Notes under the pieces: model-generated | Seen by the model: the letters and a program-made list of their open reading frames with translations, nothing else | Database searches by the model: none | Told to the model about the DNA's origin: nothing | Translations under genes and position numbers: made by a program | Assembly: GCA_020634165.1 (NCBI GenBank) | Contig: JACKCF010000001.1 | Location: forward strand, 62,001 to 126,000 | Source: Anaerolineaceae bacterium | GTDB lineage: Bacteria; Chloroflexota; Anaerolineae; Aggregatilineales; Phototrophicaceae | Direction: 5' to 3' | DNA length: 64,000 bases | Shown: positions 34,391 to 42,306 of the stretch, in pieces | How positions within the stretch are numbered: position 1 is the stretch's first letter | How the letters are laid out: each line of letters opens with the position of its first letter

Positions 34391-36648
34391 GATTCAGCCT
34401 CCTGCTGCTGTGCCCACCAGCCGCGCAGATACGCTGCCGGACGTGCTTCGATCTGGTCGCCATTGCGGCCTGAATTCCACGTGATGACCAATTCGCGGCG
34501 GGCGCGGGTAATCGCCACATACAGCAGCCGCAAGCGCTCGGCGGCGTATTCCACGCGCGCGGCTTTGGTCGCCTGCCCTGGCACATAATCAGAACCCTCT
34601 TTGAGGGCTGCCAACTGGGCCAGCGCCTCGGCTTCCAGATTGAGGCCATCGCGAACGAACCATTTTTCGCTCATAAAGCTGTCAAACGGGTCATCCGATG
34701 GAAAGATGTAGTTATTGGCGGACATGATATACACGCGATCCCATTCCAGTCCCTTAGCCTTGTGCATGGTCGTCACGGTGACCTCGCCCTTATGCTTATC
34801 GGGATCAAATGTGTCTTCGCTGTCGCTCATGCCGTTGAAATTACGGTTTCCCTTTGCGATTTCGCGCAGTTCTTCCGTGAATTCCGGCATACGCGCTTCG
34901 GGATGCAATTCATGGAAGCGGCGCAGATGCAAAGCCACGCTGTAGGCTGTCGCGATGTCCGTATCCAGCCGGAACAAATCGCCGCCAACGGTCAACACAA
35001 GCTGGTCGATGGGTAGGTCGACTGCCGCTTGCCAGCGCTGGATCATCGCGCGGAATTGGCCCAGGTGGGCGATCATGGTTTCGTCGTCCTCGACCGTGTC
35101 TTCCAGCCAATCACTCTTGCGTGGGTACAGATAGTCCTCGACCGTTTTGACGCCGCGCAGTACTTTGGCCACATTGTTGATGCTGCGCTCGGCATCTTCA
35201 TCGCCGCGATCATCGCGCCGCCACACGCGATAGACATCAGCCAGAAGCTGGCTGTTGGTTGGGTCTTCCAAGTAACCCAGCACGCGCGTCAGCGAACCCA
35301 CGATGGCGCGGGTACCGCTGGTCGAACGCAGATTTTCCACATAAGGAATATTTTCCGCGCGTAGGCGCTGCACCATCTTGGCGCCGCTGCTGTTGATCGG
35401 CAGCAGCACCGCGCAGGTCCGATGACCATTTTCCGGCAGCCACTGCTTTAATGACTGAATGACTGCCTCGCGCTCCTGATCGCCCGTGTATTTCTCGCCC
35501 ATCAGATAGACTGCCTGCGCGTCATCAGGTGGGTTCCCTTGCGGGTCGCCCGCCGGTGTCGGCTCGATATGTGGCTCGGTCAGTGGTTGTTTGCTGCGGA
35601 TGGCCGCATTCGGGTGGCGCAGTGACCAGTCGATCAGGGCATTCGCCAGCGAGATGATGCTTTGGGTATTGCGTCCGCTGTTGGGCAGCGCCAACGCCTT
35701 TACATCTATCTCATCCATAAAGTCGCGCAGGTAACGCGGATTGGCTGTGGTAAAGGTTTCGTAAATCGCCTGGTTAGGGTCGCCAACGCGCACCCAGTTG
35801 CCGCCCTCCCCGGCCAGCAGCCGCAGAATCTCTTCCTGGAGCTTGCTGCTGTCCTGGGCCTCGTCTTCTAAAATATAAGGAAAGCGCCGTCGCAGCCGCG
35901 CCAGATAATCGGCATCGCGCTGGAGGATGCGCAGCGCCAGCCGAATCAGGTCCTGGAAATCGACCGCACCGCGATAGCGCAGGCCGCGTTCATACTGCTC
36001 ATAGAGTGTCGTGCAGATCGACGCCAGCGGCAAATTCTGCGGATGTTTTTGGATGCGTTCGATGGCTTCATCGTGGGTAATCTGCATATCCTTGGCCTGC
36101 TTGATGAAGGCCGACGCCACCGACTTGACTGTATCCGGCCAGTGATGGTTGCGCGTGTACTGGTTGGCGAAGTGTTCCCCATTCAGGAACGCATCGGCAG
36201 CGTCAGGATTGGTGCGCGTCCAGGTTTCGACGGCTTCATCGAGGATATCGTCCGACGCCCGCTCATCGAGCACCGTGAAGGCATCCGACAGGCCGACCAG
36301 ACCGGGCCGTTCATGCACAATGTCATTGGCGAGGCCGTGCAGCGTCCGAACGCGATAGCCCAGGTACGGCAGCAGATCGAATTCGCCCTGTAAATAATTG
36401 CGCATGGATGTAGCAAAATTGCCCACTGCCGATTTCACCAGCGTGACGATCAGCACTTCCTGATCGTCGGCCAGGTCAGCATTGGCGACCAGGCTGGCCG
36501 CCAGATACGAGAGGGTCGCCGTTTTGCCGCTGCCAGGGACCGCTGACACCCCCATCTTGCCACCCCGATAAGCCAGCACTTCCGCCTGGGCTGGACGCGG
36601 CACAAAGCGCTTGCGTTCGATTTGCTCAGATGACTCAGGCATGGGCAT
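34387..36648 (-). CDS. UvrD/Rep-family superfamily 1 helicase
   Basis: A 753-residue SF1A helicase with intact motifs in order: Walker A VSAVPGSGKTATL near residues 33-45, motif II ILEDEAQDSS, motif III VGDPNQAIYETF, motif V VTTMHKAKGLEWDRVYI and motif VI LLYVAITRARRELVI. It should translocate 3' to 5' on single-stranded DNA using ATP. It lacks the fused C-terminal nuclease of AddA; that activity is encoded by the next gene, overlapping by four bases. Its start overlaps the end of the upstream helicase-like gene by 14 bases, so the three genes form one coupled operon. Confidence 0.93.
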   Translation of the reverse strand: MPMPESSEQIERKRFVPRPAQAEVLAYRGGKMGVSAVPGSGKTATLSYLAASLVANADLADDQEVLIVTLVKSAVGNFATSMRNYLQGEFDLLPYLGYRVRTLHGLANDIVHERPGLVGLSDAFTVLDERASDDILDEAVETWTRTNPDAADAFLNGEHFANQYTRNHHWPDTVKSVASAFIKQAKDMQITHDEAIERIQKHPQNLPLASICTTLYEQYERGLRYRGAVDFQDLIRLALRILQRDADYLARLRRRFPYILEDEAQDSSKLQEEILRLLAGEGGNWVRVGDPNQAIYETFTTANPRYLRDFMDEIDVKALALPNSGRNTQSIISLANALIDWSLRHPNAAIRSKQPLTEPHIEPTPAGDPQGNPPDDAQAVYLMGEKYTGDQEREAVIQSLKQWLPENGHRTCAVLLPINSSGAKMVQRLRAENIPYVENLRSTSGTRAIVGSLTRVLGYLEDPTNSQLLADVYRVWRRDDRGDEDAERSINNVAKVLRGVKTVEDYLYPRKSDWLEDTVEDDETMIAHLGQFRAMIQRWQAAVDLPIDQLVLTVGGDLFRLDTDIATAYSVALHLRRFHELHPEARMPEFTEELREIAKGNRNFNGMSDSEDTFDPDKHKGEVTVTTMHKAKGLEWDRVYIMSANNYIFPSDDPFDSFMSEKWFVRDGLNLEAEALAQLAALKEGSDYVPGQATKAARVEYAAERLRLLYVAITRARRELVITWNSGRNGDQIEARPAAYLRGWWAQQQEAES

Positions 36649-38782
36649 CGCTCCTGTTCAGGCGGCGCAGCATCGTCTGGATGGCCATCAGCAGGTCGCC
36701 GCGCTGTTCATAACCCTGTTCGCTGTACTGGCTGAACCCCAGGTAAATCTGTTTACGACAGCGCCGTATCAGACCCAGCGCCATATACGCCAGCGTCTGC
36801 CGATGCGCCTCATCTTCTTCGTTCTCTGTCCAGCGACGGCCACTCTGCCATTGGCGACTGAGCACGTAAGGATGCGTCAGCGGCTGATACAATCGCTGCG
36901 CCCACCCGCTGCTGCCGACATTCAGCCAGAATTGGTAATCAACGGGTTGATTGGTCAGCAAAAACGTATAGGCCGGGGCAATCAGCACCGCATCGCGCTG
37001 ATCGTCTTCCCAATCGCGCAAATACTGGTTGGCGATGACCCCTTCTTCGACCATCTTCACATACTCTGTCGGAATATCGAGGTTCGGCTCAATCTCGCTG
37101 ACGGTCTGCCTGAAAGCCTGTGCGGAGTCGATCAGGTTGGCAGCGATATTGGCCGCATCGGTCTGGCCGTGGAAGCCAAACCCTTTCTGTGACAACACTT
37201 CCCCGAACAATTTACTGAAGAAAATATCCAGTGGCAGCGGGTCCTGGGCCTGATACGCTTGCAGCCAATCGAACAAAACCTGATAACGCATACCCAGGTC
37301 AAAAGTGATACGCTGCGTCAGGGCATCATTTTTGATGCCAGTGAACGGCGCCAGCTTGCCATTGCGATAAAGCACATCGGCCAGCAAGCGCGCCCGAATC
37401 AGGTCGAGTTCATTAATTGACGCTGCCAGCGCGTAGCCCACATCGAACTTATTCGGCGGCAGGTTCCAATGCGGATGCGCCAACCGTGCCAGCGTCAGCA
37501 GGGTGCGGGATGCGGTTTCTTCTCGTAATGCCCGCGAGGGCCGATGCGAACGGTGTGGCACCTGCTGCGCATCCAGTTCCCGTTGCAGCGAGAAGCGCAG
37601 GGCATCCGGCATATACGGCGCCATGATGACGATCTCGCTCGCTGGCACACCCTGATCGTGGACCAGTGAGGCGATATGCTCCGCTGCCCAGGCAATCATC
37701 TGTGGCTGATAGTTGATGTCTGGTGCATAGGCTATGGCATCGCGCGCGTCGGCATCCGACTGCGGCTCATCTGTTTTTGACGGGTCCAGGCTGAAATCAA
37801 GTTGATCGTGCAGGGCCACTAATTCTTTCGACATCACGCGGTGATTATCCAGCGTGATGTGTACCTGGCACTGGTCGCACAACGTTTCCGCATTAATCGG
37901 GTCAGCGCCCAAAAAACGCCGATAACCACCGCCCGTATCACTAATCAGCAGCGCGGAATCGGTCTGCGGCAGCCAGTCGCGCAGGATGTCATGGCTGGCA
38001 GGCGTATCTTCCTCGACGTTATCCACAATTAAATGGCGATATTTGCGCGTCAGATAGTTTTGCACCTGCTCCAGCGGCCACAGGTGATTCACGAAAAGCT
38101 CGACCTGTAGCGAGAAGTCGAGTAGGTTGTGTTCCAGGCAGCGCTGGCGGAATAACGAAGCTGTTTCTTGGGCATCGTCATAGATATAGCTTTGCTCGAC
38201 ACTGTCGCCTAATGCATCTTTAAGGCGGTCGCCAATCTTATCAGGCTCAAAGCGGACCAGGGCCGCCTTATTCAGGTTATCGACGATCTGTGTATAGAGG
38301 CGGTTGCGGCTGATATGCACGCTGTTGAAATAATCGCGCAGTTCGATTTCCGGCCCCAGGAACTTCGTCATATAGTACTGCACCAATTCCAGGCTGAGGA
38401 AGTTGGGACGGCCAAATTTATCGCCAAAATTGAACTTCTCGTCATCGGAAATCAGCGGCCAGAAGAGGTCGGTCATCTCATAGGCCAGCTTACCAATGGT
38501 CGTTGTCGGCACATTGGTATCGGCATCGATGCGGGCACGCTGCAAGGCGCGTCGGTAGGGCATTGCCAGGTTGGCCTGCGGCACCCAGATGAGGATGCTA
38601 TCTGCCGGAACGCCGCTGCGAATCAGTTCCTTGACGCGCTCGATGGCGGCAGTCGTTTTGCCCGTTCCGGCGATGCCATCCAGATAGATTGTGGTATCAA
38701 AATACCCGCTGGCAACGCGCTGCTGATCTTTGAGTAATCGCATAGGTTTTGCCGATGCTCTTTGGCTGGATTGGGAGTCCAT
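36635..38782 (-). CDS. UvrD-like protein with degenerate helicase motifs
   Basis: A 715-residue protein, first gene of the helicase-nuclease operon. Walker A is intact (LDGIAGTGKTTAAIERV, about residues 33-50). The motif II region reads LIVDNVEEDTPASH rather than a canonical DEAQD, and motifs V and VI are not recognisable, so ATP hydrolysis and unwinding may be reduced or lost. This resembles the role of AddB or RecC, in which an inactivated helicase fold pairs with an active one. There is no nuclease domain. The start ATG at 38782 is divergent from the M42 peptidase gene. I infer a three-subunit end-processing complex with the next two genes. Confidence 0.82.
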   Translation of the reverse strand: MDSQSSQRASAKPMRLLKDQQRVASGYFDTTIYLDGIAGTGKTTAAIERVKELIRSGVPADSILIWVPQANLAMPYRRALQRARIDADTNVPTTTIGKLAYEMTDLFWPLISDDEKFNFGDKFGRPNFLSLELVQYYMTKFLGPEIELRDYFNSVHISRNRLYTQIVDNLNKAALVRFEPDKIGDRLKDALGDSVEQSYIYDDAQETASLFRQRCLEHNLLDFSLQVELFVNHLWPLEQVQNYLTRKYRHLIVDNVEEDTPASHDILRDWLPQTDSALLISDTGGGYRRFLGADPINAETLCDQCQVHITLDNHRVMSKELVALHDQLDFSLDPSKTDEPQSDADARDAIAYAPDINYQPQMIAWAAEHIASLVHDQGVPASEIVIMAPYMPDALRFSLQRELDAQQVPHRSHRPSRALREETASRTLLTLARLAHPHWNLPPNKFDVGYALAASINELDLIRARLLADVLYRNGKLAPFTGIKNDALTQRITFDLGMRYQVLFDWLQAYQAQDPLPLDIFFSKLFGEVLSQKGFGFHGQTDAANIAANLIDSAQAFRQTVSEIEPNLDIPTEYVKMVEEGVIANQYLRDWEDDQRDAVLIAPAYTFLLTNQPVDYQFWLNVGSSGWAQRLYQPLTHPYVLSRQWQSGRRWTENEEDEAHRQTLAYMALGLIRRCRKQIYLGFSQYSEQGYEQRGDLLMAIQTMLRRLNRSDAHA

Positions 38783-38933
38783 GACTGTGCTATTAGATTA
38801 TACGTTCTTATGGCGATAACAGCTATAGTCAGGGACGAGCCTATGGCTGGTAGTTGTCAAAGTAGGCGCGATACGTCAGAATGTGGGCCATTCTGGACAA
38901 ACACCAACACTTTCACCAGTAGGAGCAAATGCC

Positions 38934-39932
38934 GTGTACGATCTCATCAAAACGCTGACGGAAACCTGGGGACCATCGGGATATGAGCACCATGTCCGCG
39001 AACGAATCATGGAAGAGGTGGCTGATCTGTGTGATGAGATGACGGTCGATGGTCTGGGCAACCTCATCTGCAAGGTGGGGTCCGGCGGCAAGCGCATCAT
39101 GATGGCCGCCCATATGGACGAAATCGGCCTGATGGCTAACTACACCGAACCCAAAACGGGCTATCTGCGCTTTACGGGTATCGGTGGCATCTACCAGAAT
39201 TCCCTGTTCGGCAACCGCGTGATGTTTGAAGATGGCACCATTGGCGTCATCGGTGGTGAGGATGTCATCGGCAAGGGGCGTACCTCAATCCCTGGGCTTA
39301 ATGGATTCTTCATCGATACCGAAGACGAAACGGGCCAGCAGCGCGTCAGCGAGGGCCAACCGTGCAGCATGTGGCGAGAAACAACTCGACGTGGTGGCCG
39401 TGTTATTGGCAAGGCAATGGATGACCGCATTGGTTGTGTCGTCGCCATCGAAGCCATGCGCAAGCTCAACAGGCAGGCTCCGAATGAGTGCGTTTTTGTC
39501 TTTACCGTGCAGGAAGAAGTCGGCGTGCGCGGGGCACGAGCCGCAGCCTATGGTGTCGATCCTGACATCGGCATTGCATTGGATGTCACCGCGACAGGCG
39601 ATGAAATTCACAATCGTAAGATGGCCGTCAAGCTCGGTGGTGGGGCCGCCATCAAGATTCATGATACATCGCTGATTGTGCCACCAGCCATCATCAACTG
39701 GATGGTCAACCGTGCCGAAGCCGATGGCATTCCCTACCAGCGCGAACTGCTCGTGGGTGGCGGCACCGATGGCAGCGCGATCCAGGTTGCACGGGCTGGT
39801 GTACCGACTGGCTGTATTTCGATCCCGCTGCGTTATGTGCACACCACCAGCGAAACAGCCGATCTGAATGATGTACAGGCATGTATTGATCTGCTCGCGG
39901 GACTGTTGAGCAATCCAGTCGCGCTCGATTAG
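38934..39932 (+). CDS. M42 family metallopeptidase (glutamyl aminopeptidase/endoglucanase-like)
   Basis: A 332-residue M42 peptidase expected to remove N-terminal residues from peptides as a large tetrahedral oligomer. Metal-site and catalytic marks are AAHMDEIGLM (first His and Asp), KAMDDRIGC (bridging Asp), TVQEEVGVRGA (catalytic and metal Glu), ALDVTATGDE and the final His in YVHTTSE. The start is GTG 38934, preceded by AGGAG at eight bases; the frame is open 51 bases further upstream but lacks a ribosome site there. M42 enzymes are often misannotated as cellulases. Divergent from the helicase operon. Confidence 0.92.
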   Translation: MYDLIKTLTETWGPSGYEHHVRERIMEEVADLCDEMTVDGLGNLICKVGSGGKRIMMAAHMDEIGLMANYTEPKTGYLRFTGIGGIYQNSLFGNRVMFEDGTIGVIGGEDVIGKGRTSIPGLNGFFIDTEDETGQQRVSEGQPCSMWRETTRRGGRVIGKAMDDRIGCVVAIEAMRKLNRQAPNECVFVFTVQEEVGVRGARAAAYGVDPDIGIALDVTATGDEIHNRKMAVKLGGGAAIKIHDTSLIVPPAIINWMVNRAEADGIPYQRELLVGGGTDGSAIQVARAGVPTGCISIPLRYVHTTSETADLNDVQACIDLLAGLLSNPVALD

Positions 39933-39956
39933 GCGCTTGTTGATAGGCTGCTATCC

Positions 39957-40703
39957 ATGAACGAACAAGATTATGCTAAATTCTATGACCGCGTTGGGAA
40001 GCTCATAGGCTGGGATTTCAGCAATGTTAAAGTTGAATGTGAAGGGGAGATGCCAGATTTCTACACTGAGGTTTCCCAAAAGTGTACACCAAGCACAATC
40101 TTGTTAGATATCGGTACAGGTGGTGGTACGCGCATAGCTCAAATTGCGAAAACGGCACGTTTACTTGTCGGGATAGATAGTTCTACATCAATGGTGCAAA
40201 CAGCAAAAGAAAAACACCCCCTCAGCCAGTATGGAAATCTACGCTTTTTCCTAATGGATGCCACACATTTAGAATTTCCAGAAGGCTTCTTTGATGTTGT
40301 CTCATGCAGACAGGCCCCTTTTAACGCTCAGCAAGCTTATCAAGTACTAGCCAATGGCGGCTGGTTTTTAACGCAGCAAGTCAGTGAAGCTGATAAGCTG
40401 AACATAAAAGAGGTATTTGGAAAAGGACAATACAATGAAATTGATGGCACACGTATGGAGAGAGATTTACAGGATTTAAGGGCCGCTGGCTTCACCAACA
40501 TTGTGGCGTCGGAATATGACTTAATCGAATACTATCAAACACCTGATGATTTGATTTTTTTACTACAACACACCCCCATTATTCCGAATTTTGGGGACAA
40601 TAAGCAGGATTTCAAAATCCTAGCTGATTTCATTGACGCGCACACAACGTCTAAAGGAATCAAAACCAACTCAAAACGCTATATTATCATCGCTAAGAAA
40701 TAG
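39957..40703 (+). CDS. SAM-dependent methyltransferase, class I
   Basis: A 248-residue Rossmann-fold methyltransferase. Motif I is LLDIGTGGGTRIAQIA near residues 49-64, motif II is LLVGIDSS, a motif III-like MDATHLEFPEG follows, and motif post-I is FDVVSCRQAPFNAQQ. The substrate is unknown. Composition is distinctly AT-richer than the M42 gene 24 bases upstream and codon use differs, so it was probably acquired separately, even though it may be transcribed together with that gene. A relative with the same general fold, but not closely alike, lies at 58825. Confidence 0.87.
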   Translation: MNEQDYAKFYDRVGKLIGWDFSNVKVECEGEMPDFYTEVSQKCTPSTILLDIGTGGGTRIAQIAKTARLLVGIDSSTSMVQTAKEKHPLSQYGNLRFFLMDATHLEFPEGFFDVVSCRQAPFNAQQAYQVLANGGWFLTQQVSEADKLNIKEVFGKGQYNEIDGTRMERDLQDLRAAGFTNIVASEYDLIEYYQTPDDLIFLLQHTPIIPNFGDNKQDFKILADFIDAHTTSKGIKTNSKRYIIIAKK

Positions 40704-40740
40704 ATGATTATTCACTTATATCAACGAAAATGAATGATGC

Positions 40741-40768
40741 AAAAAAAAGCGAGCCGTGTGAGGCTCGC
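40741..40768 (-). terminator. Terminator of the small membrane protein gene
   Basis: Seven-base stem GCGAGCC (40749-40755)/GGCTCGC (40762-40768), with eight A on the plus strand at 40741-40748 giving the U-tract on the minus strand. Orientation and position fit the 42-residue gene ending at 40841, and it may also stop the convergent methyltransferase transcript. Confidence 0.8.
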
Positions 40769-40840
40769 AATTTGATCAAGCAACAACATTGGGGTGTTTT
40801 GCTGTTGCCTGTTGATCAACACAGAATGATGAGAAAAGCT

Positions 40841-40969
40841 CTAGTCGGTCTGGCGTTCGCGTTTTTTCTTCAAAAACGGCATGAGTACTTTCAAGGCCAT
40901 AAAAATTGTACCCAGGACGATCATCAACGCACTCTTGTTAGGTTTTTTGCGTTCGTTATCGTCAGCCAT
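40841..40969 (-). CDS. Small membrane protein, 42 residues
   Basis: A short gene from ATG 40969 to TAG at 40841. The product has a charged N-terminus (MADDNERKKPNKSA), one transmembrane helix (LMIVLGTIFMALKVLMPFL) and a basic end (KKKRERQTD). This is the standard layout of single-pass small membrane proteins, with the positive charge predicted to stay in the cytoplasm. The ribosome site is weak (AGAGA 13 bases upstream). Support comes from the protein-like layout and the terminator placed correctly on the same strand. Function unknown. Confidence 0.6.
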   Translation of the reverse strand: MADDNERKKPNKSALMIVLGTIFMALKVLMPFLKKKRERQTD

Positions 40970-41146
40970 GTATGTTGAAGTCTCTTTGACCAGAATACTT
41001 CATTATTATCGCACATTGTCAGACTAAAGGCAATCACTAAAAGCACCAAAAGGCCGTAACCTTAACAAAATGTATGCTTCCGCTCTTGGTTCATTTTGCT
41101 AAAAGTGTCAGCCGTTATCCATTTTTGTTGTCAAGTTGGCGAGTGT

Positions 41147-41773
41147 TTAGTCCGGTTTGCCATCGTTGTAGTCGTAGTTAGCTGCCCAATCCTCGACCTC
41201 GATTTCCCCGCGAAAGGCGCTCGTCAGAACGTCCAGCCGATCTGCAAGGTTGCCGCCGGACTTGAATTGTTCCAGCATGACATCAAGCACTTTTTGGTAA
41301 TATGGCGAATTCAGGCGGGCCTGTGCGCCTTGCAATGCGTCGATGAGATTACCCGTCGCTTCAGCTTCATCCAGGATGGATTGCATCTGACTGGCGGTAG
41401 GTTCTGGGGCATTTTGTGCAGCCAATTGAATAATCTGCCGGACGCTGTAGCCACCGCGCAGCAACCGCGACCAGAAATCGAGCGTGGATGCGAGCTGGTT
41501 ATTGAAGGCAGTCGTATCGGTCATCTTGAGTTCTCTCTGTCTATAAGGCGTGTGCCTCGTTCGCTCATTAAAGATGCTAACCATCAAATCAAGCACGGTA
41601 TGCATCCAGAAGCCGACTATGCCCCATCCTGGGGGATCTTGCTGTATATCACGGTACATATCCTCGAAGTCGAGCAGCATATCGGCTTCATACAATTCCC
41701 GAAAGCCGCGCGGATAGGCACGAAGCAGCCATTGATACAGGCGTAAAGATAGGCGAAATACGTGTTCATTCAT
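41147..41773 (-). CDS. PadR-linked fusion of a permease-prefix-like segment and a T2SF-like helical domain
   Basis: A 208-residue protein starting at ATG 41773, overlapping the PadR gene stop by four bases (ATGA). The N-terminal 45 residues (LRLYQWLLRAYPRGFRELYE) resemble the short prefix that precedes MacB-like permeases linked to PadR genes. A hydrophobic segment (GIVGFWMHTVLDLMVSIF, about 51-68) may be one membrane helix. The C-terminal half (LRGGYSVRQIIQLAAQNAP to GGNLADRLDVL, residues 105-183) resembles the cytoplasmic four-helix domain of type II secretion/Tad pilus F proteins. No secretion or pilus genes are nearby. I infer a membrane-anchored partner of the PadR regulator; the function is unknown. 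Confidence 0.7.
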   Translation of the reverse strand: MNEHVFRLSLRLYQWLLRAYPRGFRELYEADMLLDFEDMYRDIQQDPPGWGIVGFWMHTVLDLMVSIFNERTRHTPYRQRELKMTDTTAFNNQLASTLDFWSRLLRGGYSVRQIIQLAAQNAPEPTASQMQSILDEAEATGNLIDALQGAQARLNSPYYQKVLDVMLEQFKSGGNLADRLDVLTSAFRGEIEVEDWAANYDYNDGKPD

Positions 41774-42129
41774 GGGTGGCTGCCTAGTAAGCCGACGATG
41801 CGCGCATCTTGTACGGAATTCGCCAATCGCTGTGCTTCCATTTCGGCGACGCGGGTGCCGTATTGCGTGAGATGGTAGTAGCGGCGGCGCGCATCCACAT
41901 CGCCATGTTCGGGCGGATCGCATTCTTCAATCCAGCCATATTCAATCATACGATCCAGGGCGCTGTAGAGCGTTCCCGGCCCAATACGAACGCGCCCCTC
42001 TGTCCGCGCTTTGACGCTTTGCATAATGCCATAACCGTGCATGTCGCTTTCTGCCAGGGCCAGCAAAACGTACCACTGCGTCGGTGAAAGTGGTAACCAG
42101 TCTGCGGGATTTTTTCGTGCTGCGGCCAT
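41770..42129 (-). CDS. PadR family transcriptional regulator
   Basis: A 119-residue winged-helix regulator of the PadR type. It contains LSPTQWYVLLALAESDMHGYGIMQ in outline, VRIGPGTLYSALDRMIEYGWIEE (recognition helix and wing) and RRYYHLTQYGTRVAEMEAQRL at the C-terminus. PadR proteins repress adjacent genes and are released by a ligand or partner. The coupled downstream gene and a perfect 11-base inverted repeat just upstream (42151-42186) suggest autoregulation of a two-gene operon. Confidence 0.9.
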   Translation of the reverse strand: MAAARKNPADWLPLSPTQWYVLLALAESDMHGYGIMQSVKARTEGRVRIGPGTLYSALDRMIEYGWIEECDPPEHGDVDARRRYYHLTQYGTRVAEMEAQRLANSVQDARIVGLLGSHP

Positions 42130-42150
42130 AATTTCGCCTTATTAGTCGGA

Positions 42151-42186
42151 TTTCGATATATCGATATTTGGCATAATATATCGAAA
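42151..42186. promoter_or_regulatory. Candidate operator upstream of padR
   Basis: Perfect 11-base inverted repeat TTTCGATATAT (42151-42161) and ATATATCGAAA (42176-42186), with a smaller palindrome TCGATATATCGA at 42153-42164. It is centred about 40 bases upstream of the padR start and is a plausible binding site for PadR itself. This is inference from position and symmetry. Confidence 0.6.
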
Positions 42187-42306
42187 ACCGAATAGTAGCA
42201 AGAGGTTAGTAATTGCATGCCGTCCGTGACTCATCCTGCATAGGGAAGAATGCCCGTGCTATAATGCCCAACAAACTGTTCAGTAAGTATCAGGACGGGG
42301 CACTGC

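Noticed and set aside
40730..40978. An 82-codon plus-strand frame after the methyltransferase
   Set aside because: It passes through a terminator and opposes a better-supported small gene.
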